Shown here in pieces: positions 56,328 to 64,000 of a DNA stretch of 64,000 nucleotides; within the stretch, counting starts at the first letter, position 1; each line of letters starts with the position of its first letter. A model generated the notes under the pieces. The model was not told the DNA's origin. It saw only the letters and a program-made list of their open reading frames with translations, and did no database searches. The stretch lies in NCBI GenBank assembly GCA_014377425.1, contig JACMPQ010000050.1:91168-155167 (forward strand). Direction: 5' to 3'. The translations under genes were made by a program, and so were the position numbers. The stretch comes from Microbacteriaceae bacterium. GTDB lineage: Bacteria > Actinomycetota > Actinomycetes > Actinomycetales > Microbacteriaceae.

Positions 56328-57294
56328 ACTCAGCGCGGTACTGTTCGGAGGCCAGTGCGTGCTGCTCGCGGGCGGTGATGTTGGCGGCTTTCACTCGGCG
56401 TCCGCGGGCGGCGATGATGGCCCCGAACCACATGGCAACCTCGCGCGCGGCGAAGGCTGCGGCAATCACGAACGGGTTGGCCGCGTAGGTGGCGAAACGG
56501 CGGGCGGCGTCATCCGGGGTCATCATCACGATGTTGTCGGCAAGGAGCCGCACGCCGATGGTGCCGAAGTAGACCAGGGCGGCTACGAACAGGCTCCCGA
56601 CGATATAGGTCCACCAGCTTGCCCGGTTGACCAACAGCACGAGCAGCACGAAGCCCACTACAAAAAAGAATGCGGGAACGAAGAAGGTGGGGCTGCCGAG
56701 GAATCGCAGAATAACGGTGCCGAGCGCCTGGTCGGGCACCCCGATCAGGATGATGATTGCCCCGATGATCACAAACACGGCCGCGAAGGCGAGCACCGAC
56801 GCGATGGCGACGAGCGAGCCGATCGCCCGGTTACCGCGACTCTTGGGCTCGAGCGGCGGGCGCACGAAGGTGCGCTGATCGGGGGATGCTGTGACGGAGG
56901 TTGCTGCGGGGCTGGTGGCGGCCAGGTCTGTCGCGAGCGCGTCGTATTCTCGGCGACTGGCGATTGGATCGGGCTCGGTGGTGAGGGCGGCGGCGGAGAG
57001 CGGTGCCGCGTACTGGGGGTCGGCTTCCGCACGGTCGGCTTCCGCACGGTCGGCTTCCGCACGGTCGGCTTCTAACTGATCGGCCCGCGCCCGGCTCTCC
57101 GCCAGCCTCACGGCATTCTGACGGTTCGCTTCCCGCTGCTCTTGTTCGGCCACGGCATCCGATTCGGCGCCAATGCGTGCCGTCGCTTCGGCGTCAACCA
57201 ACGATTCGCCGTCTGCGTGAGTGCCGTTTGGCGGTGTTGTCGTTCGATTGGGCACGGGAGCGTTGGCGGGGCGGTCGGTGTTGGGGTCACTCAC
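56299..57294 (-). CDS. Hypothetical membrane protein with charged repeat region
   Basis: 331 aa, N-terminal EADRAEADRAEADRAEADP repeats, C-terminal TM segments. Confidence 0.65.
   Translation of the reverse strand: MSDPNTDRPANAPVPNRTTTPPNGTHADGESLVDAEATARIGAESDAVAEQEQREANRQNAVRLAESRARADQLEADRAEADRAEADRAEADPQYAAPLSAAALTTEPDPIASRREYDALATDLAATSPAATSVTASPDQRTFVRPPLEPKSRGNRAIGSLVAIASVLAFAAVFVIIGAIIILIGVPDQALGTVILRFLGSPTFFVPAFFFVVGFVLLVLLVNRASWWTYIVGSLFVAALVYFGTIGVRLLADNIVMMTPDDAARRFATYAANPFVIAAAFAAREVAMWFGAIIAARGRRVKAANITAREQHALASEQYRAEFERGYTPGV
57020..57072. repeat. 15-bp tandem repeat (cggcttccgcacggt)
   Basis: about 3.5 copies encoding EADRA. Confidence 0.9.
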
Positions 57295-57454
57295 GGGAGG
57301 GCGCTCCTAGGCTCATGCAAATGCTGCGGGCGGGGGTAATTTCACCCTAGCAACGGCCCACCGCAAATTGCCGGAGCCGCACGCGGGCGAAAATAATCAA
57401 ATCACTTCTTGCAAGTCGGAGCCCTGTCGGCGTACCCGAGCTCGCCCGGCAGCG

Positions 57455-58261
57455 TCAGCTCGCACCAAACCCGAGAAGCGCGAGGTACGAGGCGGCAAGC
57501 TCGGAGCCGAAGAAGATCCCGACGAAGGCCCCCGCCAGCATCCACGGTCCAAACGGGATTCCGGTTTTGCGCCCGGCCCGGCGCAGCACCAACAGCAGCA
57601 CCGAGAACATTCCACCGAGCAGAAATGCCGACACCGCGCCCACGGCCAGCGCGCCCCACCCCACCCAGCCGAGGTACAGCCCAATAACGGCCGCGAGCTT
57701 GACGTCGCCGAAGCCCATACCGCTCGGGTAGATCAGCGCAAACGCGAAGTAACAGGCGAAGAGAATGCCGCCACCCGACACCGCCTGAACAAGCCGGGGC
57801 CACTCCCCCGAAACGGCCGCTGCGACCGTCAACAGCAGCAGGCCGACGACGAGCCCCGGCACCACGAGGGCATTCGGCAGGGTGTAGGTGGCGAGATCAA
57901 TGAAGCTGAGGGCTACGGCAATCGCGGCGAAAAACAGGTAAGCGATGAGAGCCGGAAGCAGGGCCGGCCGGGCGCCGAAATGCGCGGCGAGTGCCGCGAA
58001 TAAGGCCGCAGTGAGCAGTTCCATCAGCGGATATCGCACCGAGATCGGCCGTGAACAGTGGCGGCAGCGCGCTCGGGACGCCAGCCACGACACCAGCGGT
58101 AGCTGTTCCCGCTTCCGTAGCGGGCTGGCACACTCCGGGCAGACGCTTCGGGTGAGTGAAGCTACGCCGAGCGGCATCCGGTAAATCACCCGCGAGAGAT
58201 AGGAACCAACGAACAGGCCGCTGAGCCCGCAGACGACGGAAAGAAGCAGCGTTGGGTCCAT
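57455..58261 (-). CDS. Prepilin peptidase (A24 family, PilD/ComC-like)
   Basis: GSYLSRVIYRMP, zinc motifs CPEC...CRHC, aspartate motifs FIDLATYTLPN and GMGFGDVKLA. Confidence 0.93.
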   Translation of the reverse strand: MDPTLLLSVVCGLSGLFVGSYLSRVIYRMPLGVASLTRSVCPECASPLRKREQLPLVSWLASRARCRHCSRPISVRYPLMELLTAALFAALAAHFGARPALLPALIAYLFFAAIAVALSFIDLATYTLPNALVVPGLVVGLLLLTVAAAVSGEWPRLVQAVSGGGILFACYFAFALIYPSGMGFGDVKLAAVIGLYLGWVGWGALAVGAVSAFLLGGMFSVLLLVLRRAGRKTGIPFGPWMLAGAFVGIFFGSELAASYLALLGFGAS

Positions 58262-58378
58262 TCGGTCACCATCCGTTTTGATTCAGGCCAGCCCGCAATC
58301 AAGTCTGCCGTGAACGAGCGGCTGAGGCGCGAAAAGTGCACCTCTCCCGCATCGGTGCACCGAGACCAAGCGATAAAG

Positions 58379-58412
58379 GGCGTGGGATCGCGTCTTGGCG
58401 CAATCCCACGCC
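58379..58412. other. Stem-loop, 14-bp arms
   Basis: ggcgtgggatcgcg-tcttgg-cgcaatcccacgcc (one non-Watson-Crick position). Confidence 0.7.
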
Positions 58413-58415
58413 GCA

Positions 58416-58452
58416 GCCGTCGAGTTCCTTAGGGGGAAAGGAGCTCGACGGC
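58416..58452. other. Stem-loop, 15-bp arms
   Basis: gccgtcgagttcctt-aggggga-aaggagctcgacggc (one non-Watson-Crick position). Confidence 0.75.
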
Positions 58453-58704
58453 GCGTCCGGGCGCGGGAGAAGACTCTCGCGGCGCCCAGCTTGTACTCGC
58501 CGGATCGGCGAGAATCTTGGCACTGGTTGGTGATTTACCGCCAGTCGGATGGTCGTGGGAAGAGTAATTCGGTAAAGCGACGGCGGCCAGAATGGCGACC
58601 AACACTGCAATGATCGTGACCTGGGCCGCCGAAAATCTCACGGCCCGACCCGGTTGGTGCGCCGGTTGACGAAGAAACGCCTGTAGAGCCCGCTGAAGAA
58701 TCAC
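58429..58704 (-). CDS. Short pilin-like ORF (possibly degenerate type IV pilin)
   Basis: 91 aa; R/FSAAQVTIIAVLVAILAAVALPNYSS resembles the type IV pilin N-terminal helix ending ALPNY; upstream of prepilin peptidase. Confidence 0.45.
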   Translation of the reverse strand: MILQRALQAFLRQPAHQPGRAVRFSAAQVTIIAVLVAILAAVALPNYSSHDHPTGGKSPTSAKILADPASTSWAPRESSPAPGRAVELLSP

Positions 58705-58769
58705 CCGTACCCCCGTAAGCCATTACCCCAAAGATCTGACAATTCGTCAGATTACTCGCTGCGTCGAGT

Positions 58770-59912
58770 CTAGGGCGTGGCTTTCGAAAGGTGAATCCCA
58801 CGAACAGGGGGTTCGGTGCGCGCTTCGGCGGCCACCACGACCATGTGCGGAACGGTGAGGGCGGCGAGTCCGATGAAGACGAGTTGCGTCATCCGATCGC
58901 TGAGGGAAACCGAGCCGAAGCTCCCCCAGAGAGCGGCCACGGCAAGAATCGGACCGAGGGTGTAGCCCACGACGATAATGATCGGCCACGAAATCGCTCG
59001 GCGGGCGGATGCTACGGGGCCGAGGAAAGCGCCCCGGCCGGTCGATGCGGCGGGGCCAGCGGTAACGGCGAGACGGGCGAATCGAGCGGAGCGAGCCATC
59101 ATCCCTGCCGCGCGCCCAACGCGGAAGCCGTGAGTGAGGTGACGCACGCTGTGCAGAGCGCAAAAGTAGATGACAAAAAAGATCAGCGGTGGGGCGAGGG
59201 CGGCAAGGGCGGCGGCAAGCAGCAACTCCAGCGCGTGATGCGGCTTTGAGCGAATCGCAACTACCGCGCCGAGGAGCATCACCCCGAGTGCGGCCGGCCC
59301 CAACGTGTTCTGCAGGTTTGCGATCATCACACCGTCGGTGCCCGCAAGGGTGCGGTAGATGGCGGCGACCTCTGCGTGGTGGGCCCAAGCCGGGAGGGTG
59401 AGTAACGCCAGCCCGGGCGGAATCCGCAGCCAGAGCGAGCGGTCGGCGTTCCAGTCGGCACCGAAGTGGATTCCAGAAATTAACAGAAAAAACCCGAGGC
59501 TCGGGCCGGGAGCCAGAATCCACACCGCCACTACGGCTGCGACCAGGGCGATGTAGCCGAGGTTGAAGCCCAGGAAGCCGAGCGGACGCCGCCAGAGTCC
59601 GGCACGGCGGGCGATGAGCGGGTCGAGCGCACCATGCGGTAGCCCCAGCACCCCTACCAGCACTCCAAGAATCACCAGCTGGACCACCGGCGGTGGTAGC
59701 AGCACGGGCAAGCCGAGCTGGGTTAGGGCAATCACAGCCAGCGCGATGAGCGTGAACACGCAGAACAGAACGGTTTCGAGCGGTAGTGCGGTCTTCGGAG
59801 GCTGCCCGGCATGTGCGGGCTGCCCGGTATGTTGCGGCTGCCCGGCTTTCAGCATGAGCGCGAGCGTTCGGCCGCTCCCCCGCCGACGCGACGCGACCCG
59901 ATCGGCATTCAT
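58770..59912 (-). CDS. blh: Brp/Blh family beta-carotene 15,15'-dioxygenase
   Basis: GLPHGALDPLI, SGIHFGADW, CALHSVRHL; polytopic; downstream of lycopene cyclase. Confidence 0.85.
   Translation of the reverse strand: MNADRVASRRRGSGRTLALMLKAGQPQHTGQPAHAGQPPKTALPLETVLFCVFTLIALAVIALTQLGLPVLLPPPVVQLVILGVLVGVLGLPHGALDPLIARRAGLWRRPLGFLGFNLGYIALVAAVVAVWILAPGPSLGFFLLISGIHFGADWNADRSLWLRIPPGLALLTLPAWAHHAEVAAIYRTLAGTDGVMIANLQNTLGPAALGVMLLGAVVAIRSKPHHALELLLAAALAALAPPLIFFVIYFCALHSVRHLTHGFRVGRAAGMMARSARFARLAVTAGPAASTGRGAFLGPVASARRAISWPIIIVVGYTLGPILAVAALWGSFGSVSLSDRMTQLVFIGLAALTVPHMVVVAAEARTEPPVRGIHLSKATP
59800..59853. repeat. 18-bp tandem repeat in 5' end of blh
   Basis: three copies of ggctgcccggNNNNNNNN encoding GQPxHx. 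Confidence 0.85.
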
Positions 59913-61105
59913 GCCCGCACCGGCAGAACAAGCTCGGACGGCACGGGTGGCTTAGAAAACAGCTCCCGAATGAACGGGGCGGTGGGCAGGGCCACGATGA
60001 GGTTTGCGTAGTCGCCCAGCGTTGCGCCGTCGTTCAAGAACCGCACGAGGCGTGCTGGCGCCACCCCCCTCGCCAACGCCATGAAGTAGTCGGCGGTGCG
60101 TTCCGGATGCGTGCGTACCGCCTGCAAAAACAGTCGGTCCATGCCGCGCCGCAGCGGTGGCTCCGCCGGGTGCCCAACAGCCGATGCCCCGGCGAGAAGG
60201 CGCACGGCGCAGTGCTCGGCCCAGCGCTGCATCCGCAGAAATCCGTAGCCGGATGCCGCCCGCAGCGCGCCACCGCCGGTACCGGCTCGAACAACACCGG
60301 GGGTGATCGCCGAACGCTCCCGCGGCAAGCCCATCCCAAGCACCCCGCCCTCATGGCGCAGTACCCGAGCCTCCTGCAGCCCAAGACCGGCGAGCACCCC
60401 GTCGAGTTCGCTCAGCAGCTGAGATCGTGGCGCCGCCACCGCCGCAAACCGCGTCCACTCGATGAGGGCCGTGTGGCTGGTCAACGGCAGCGTGTAGACG
60501 AAACCGAGGCCGGCGGCATCCGCGGTCATCGACTGCATGAGCCCGACCTCGTCAGTTTCAAAGGGCAGGGGAGACTCGCTTTGGATTTCCACTCCGGCGA
60601 AGCTTTGGTAGAGCAGGGCCGCAGCCGGCCGCGGTCGGGTATCGACCACCTGGCGTGCGGTGAGCGTGCCCGCATCGGTGTCAACACGCACCCCGGAGTC
60701 GAGGGAAACGAGCCCATCCACGCGCACACCGGGCAGCCGGGTCACCCCAAAACCGTGGGCAATGCGGTCGAGGGCGTCGGCGTAGAAATCGGCGCCGCGC
60801 ACGTAGTGGTAACGCAGACCCGCCACCGAATGCCGGATGCTGCGCCCCGAGGCATCCGAAAAGCGCCAGCTTTCCCAGCTCGTCGACACCAACCGGCTGA
60901 GGTCATGCGTGGGCGGCCGCCAAAAGCTCCAGCTGCGGTCGTCGAGGTATTCGGTGCGCGGGTCGATCAGCAGCACGCGCAGCGAGGTGTGGGCGTCGGC
61001 GAGGCGGGCGGCGAGGGAGAGCCCCGCACAACCGGCACCGACGATGATCAGGTCGGCGTCGAGGTGGTGACCGCCGCCGGTGATGGGCGGGCGGTTTGTA
61101 GTCAC
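59909..61105 (-). CDS. crtY: Lycopene beta-cyclase (CrtY/CrtL type)
   Basis: DADLIIVGAGCAGLSLAARLAD, YLDDRSWSFW, GSGGG-like TGGGALRAASGYGF; GTG start proposed. Confidence 0.9.
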   Translation of the reverse strand: MTTNRPPITGGGHHLDADLIIVGAGCAGLSLAARLADAHTSLRVLLIDPRTEYLDDRSWSFWRPPTHDLSRLVSTSWESWRFSDASGRSIRHSVAGLRYHYVRGADFYADALDRIAHGFGVTRLPGVRVDGLVSLDSGVRVDTDAGTLTARQVVDTRPRPAAALLYQSFAGVEIQSESPLPFETDEVGLMQSMTADAAGLGFVYTLPLTSHTALIEWTRFAAVAAPRSQLLSELDGVLAGLGLQEARVLRHEGGVLGMGLPRERSAITPGVVRAGTGGGALRAASGYGFLRMQRWAEHCAVRLLAGASAVGHPAEPPLRRGMDRLFLQAVRTHPERTADYFMALARGVAPARLVRFLNDGATLGDYANLIVALPTAPFIRELFSKPPVPSELVLPVRA

Positions 61106-61160
61106 GGTAGAGGTTAGGGCACATGGGCTGACGGTTGCCCGCACAGCGGCGAGGCAACGC

Positions 61161-61194
61161 AAAAGACCCCCGCACGGATGCGGGGGCCCTTTTG
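61161..61194 (-). terminator. Intrinsic terminator downstream of rpoC
   Basis: aaaagacccccgca-cgga-tgcgggggccctttt. Confidence 0.88.
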
Positions 61195-61211
61195 GTTACT
61201 GCAGTTGGTGC

Positions 61212-64000
61212 CTAGTTGTAGGTACCGGGAGTTGCATCGTCGGCCGAGAAGGTCTCGAAGTCAACGAACGACAGGTCGGCTTCGCTGAAGCCGGAGTCAT
61301 CGGTGAAGATGCGGTTTGGGTAGCGCTCGGCCTTCGCCTCGGCCGTGGCCTCGACGCTGACGTTGCGGTAGCGCGGCAGACCGGTACCGGCCGGGATGAG
61401 CTTTCCGATGATGACGTTCTCTTTCAAGCCCATCAGCGGGTCTGAGCGTCCTTCCATGGCCGCCTGCGTGAGAACGCGGGTGGTTTCCTGGAACGATGCG
61501 GCCGACAGCCACGACTCGGTTGCCAGCGACGCCTTGGTGATACCCATGACCTCCTGACGAGCCGAGGCGGTCTTCTTGCCCTCGGTAAGAGCTGCGCGGT
61601 TGATCTCGTTGTAGCGCAAGCGGTCAACGAGCTCACCCGGGAGCAGATCGGTGTCGGCGTGATCAACGACGGTCACTTTGCGGAGCATCTGGCGAACGAT
61701 GACTTCAATGTGCTTGTCGTGAATCGGCACCCCCTGCGAGCGGTACACGCCCTGCACACCGGTGACGAGGTGGATCTGAACGGCACGGACACCGCGAACC
61801 CGGAGAACTTCCTTCGGGTCGATGGCACCGATGTGCAGCTGCTGTCCGAGCTCGACGTGCTGGCCATCCTCGACGAGGAGGGTCGCGCGCTTGAGCACCG
61901 GGTAGGCGATCGGCTCGTCGCCACTGTCGGGGGTCAGGATCAGCTTGCGGCTGCGGTCCGTGTCCTCGATGGTGATGCGGCCGGCGGCCTCGGCGATCGG
62001 GGACGCACCCTTGGGGGTACGGGCCTCGAACAGCTCGGTAACGCGCGGTAGCCCCTGGGTAATGTCGTCGGCCGACGCCACACCACCCGTGTGGAAGGTA
62101 CGCATCGTGAGCTGGGTTCCGGGTTCACCGATCGACTGGGCCGCGATGATACCGACGGCCTCACCGATGTCGACGAGCTTGCCGGTGGCGAGCGAGCGGC
62201 CGTAGCAGGCAGCACAGACACCAACAGCCGACTCACAGGTGAGCACGCTGCGAACTTTGGCCTCGGTGATTCCCGCGGCGATAAGCTCCTCGATCAGCAC
62301 GTCACCGACGTCGTCCCCGGCACGGGCAACAACGGTGCCGGATGCGTCGTGTGCATCTTCGGCAAGGCTTCGGGCATAGAGCGAGTTCTCGACGTTGACA
62401 TCCGGAACCAACACGCCATCGGCGTTCGCTGCCCCCACCGTGAGGTTGAGTCCGCGAATGGTTCCACAGTCGTCTTCCCGAATGATGACGTCTTGCGACA
62501 CATCAACGAGACGACGCGTGAGGTAGCCGGAGTCGGCGGTACGAAGCGCGGTGTCGGCGAGTCCCTTACGGGCACCGTGGGTCGCGATGAAGTACTCGGC
62601 GACCGACAGGCCTTCGCGGTAGCTGGAGATAATCGGGCGCGGGATGATCTCACCCTTGGGGTTCGACACGAGCCCACGCATACCGGCGATCTGGCGAACC
62701 TGCATCCAGTTACCGCGGGCACCGGAGGTGACCATGCGGTTGATGTTGTTGTTCTCCGGCATGTTGGCTTCCATTGCCTTCGCAACTTCGGCGGTGGCCT
62801 TGTTCCAGATCTCGATGAGCTCCTGGCGACGTTCGCCATCGGTCGTGAGGCCCTTCTCGAACTGCGTCTGAACCTTCGCGGCCATCTTTTCGTAGCCGGC
62901 GATGATCTCGCGCTTGTTCGGCGGCGTCAGGATGTCGCTGAGCGCAACGGTCACGCCGCTTCGGGTTGCCCAGTGGAAACCGGCATCCTTGATGCGGTCA
63001 AGCGCTGCTGCGACCTCGACCTTGGGGTACCGCTCGGCGAGATCGTTGACGATCGCGGAGAGCTGGCCCTTGTCGGCCACGGCCTCAACGTAGGGGTAGT
63101 CGGCGGGAAGCGTCTCGTTGAACAGTGCGCGACCGAGGGTCGTGTTCACGAGGATCGTTTTGCCCTGCTCCACGAATCCGGCCGGCTCCGTGCCCTCGGC
63201 GAAGTGCACGCCGGTGAGACGGATACGAACCTTGGCGTTGAGGTCAACGGAGTGCTGGTCGAAGGCGAGAATCGCTTCGGCCACCGAGGAGAACGCGCGT
63301 CCTTCACCAACAACGCCGTCTTTCAACGTCGTGAGGTGGTGAAGACCGATGATCATGTCCTGGGTAGGCAGGGTCACCGGGCGGCCGTCAGACGGCTTCA
63401 GGATGTTGTTCGACGCGAGCATCAAAATGCGCGCTTCGGCCTGGGCCTCAACCGACAGCGGAAGATGCACGGCCATCTGGTCACCGTCGAAGTCGGCGTT
63501 GAACGCCGCACAGACTAGGGGGTGCAGCTGAATGGCCTTGCCCTCAACCAGCTGGGGTTCGAACGCCTGGATGCCCAGACGGTGCAGCGTGGGTGCACGG
63601 TTCAGCAGCACCGGGCGCTCGCGGATGATCTCTTCCAGCACGTCCCAGACCTGCGGGCGGCTGCGCTCGACCATGCGCTTGGCGCTCTTGCTGTTCTGGG
63701 CGTGACTCAGGGCGATCAGTCGCTTGATGACGAACGGCTTGAACAGTTCGAGTGCCATCTGCTTGGGCAGACCACACTGGTGCAGCTTGAGCTGCGGGCC
63801 GACGATGATGACCGAACGTCCGGAGTAGTCCACGCGCTTGCCGAGGAGGTTCTGACGGAAACGACCCTGCTTGCCCTTGAGCATGTCGCTCAGGGACTTG
63901 AGGGCACGGTTACCGGTACCGGTGACCGGGCGACCACGACGACCGTTGTCGAAGAGTGCGTCAACGGCCTCCTGCAGCATGCGCTTCTCGTTGTTGACGA
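61212..64000 (-). CDS. rpoC: RNA polymerase beta' subunit, C-terminal part (5' end outside window)
   Basis: [62 protein letters not shown]; open to window edge. Confidence 0.99.
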   Translation of the reverse strand, partial: VNNEKRMLQEAVDALFDNGRRGRPVTGTGNRALKSLSDMLKGKQGRFRQNLLGKRVDYSGRSVIIVGPQLKLHQCGLPKQMALELFKPFVIKRLIALSHAQNSKSAKRMVERSRPQVWDVLEEIIRERPVLLNRAPTLHRLGIQAFEPQLVEGKAIQLHPLVCAAFNADFDGDQMAVHLPLSVEAQAEARILMLASNNILKPSDGRPVTLPTQDMIIGLHHLTTLKDGVVGEGRAFSSVAEAILAFDQHSVDLNAKVRIRLTGVHFAEGTEPAGFVEQGKTILVNTTLGRALFNETLPADYPYVEAVADKGQLSAIVNDLAERYPKVEVAAALDRIKDAGFHWATRSGVTVALSDILTPPNKREIIAGYEKMAAKVQTQFEKGLTTDGERRQELIEIWNKATAEVAKAMEANMPENNNINRMVTSGARGNWMQVRQIAGMRGLVSNPKGEIIPRPIISSYREGLSVAEYFIATHGARKGLADTALRTADSGYLTRRLVDVSQDVIIREDDCGTIRGLNLTVGAANADGVLVPDVNVENSLYARSLAEDAHDASGTVVARAGDDVGDVLIEELIAAGITEAKVRSVLTCESAVGVCAACYGRSLATGKLVDIGEAVGIIAAQSIGEPGTQLTMRTFHTGGVASADDITQGLPRVTELFEARTPKGASPIAEAAGRITIEDTDRSRKLILTPDSGDEPIAYPVLKRATLLVEDGQHVELGQQLHIGAIDPKEVLRVRGVRAVQIHLVTGVQGVYRSQGVPIHDKHIEVIVRQMLRKVTVVDHADTDLLPGELVDRLRYNEINRAALTEGKKTASARQEVMGITKASLATESWLSAASFQETTRVLTQAAMEGRSDPLMGLKENVIIGKLIPAGTGLPRYRNVSVEATAEAKAERYPNRIFTDDSGFSEADLSFVDFETFSADDATPGTYN

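Overview
The window is a high-GC actinobacterial chromosome segment, most likely Microbacteriaceae/Micrococcales judging by ribosomal-protein sequences and gene order. Nearly all genes are on the minus strand. From left to right it holds: a truncated squalene-cyclase-fold-like CDS; an ABC transporter plus LolA-like protein triad; guaA; a decayed FitA/VapC-type toxin-antitoxin remnant; SURF1; a CPA2-type antiporter with its TrkA_C regulatory subunit; glpD; two IMPDH-family genes; a complete liv-type ABC importer; rarD; groES with a double CIRCE operator; the tsaD-rimI-tsaB-tsaE-alr-acpS-glmS block and coaA-glmM; the ribosomal clusters (rpsI-rplM, rplQ-rpoA-rpsK-rpsM-rpmJ-infA, map-adk-secY, spc and S10 operons, tuf-fusA-rpsG-rpsL); a prepilin peptidase with a pilin-like ORF; a retinal-synthesis pair (Brp/Blh dioxygenase and lycopene cyclase); and the 3' part of rpoC. 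No tRNA, rRNA, CRISPR array or transposase was recognised. The most notable non-routine signals are: (i) a strongly over-represented GGATGCC/GGCATCC oligomer that shapes codon choice and forms an inverted-pair terminator-like hairpin; (ii) many codon-phase tandem repeats inside housekeeping genes (acpS, tsaE, rplQ, blh); (iii) the chimeric toxin-antitoxin relic; (iv) the crtY-blh module beside rpoC; (v) a possibly degenerate pilin ORF followed by two back-to-back stem-loops; and (vi) the ABC/LolA-like triad.
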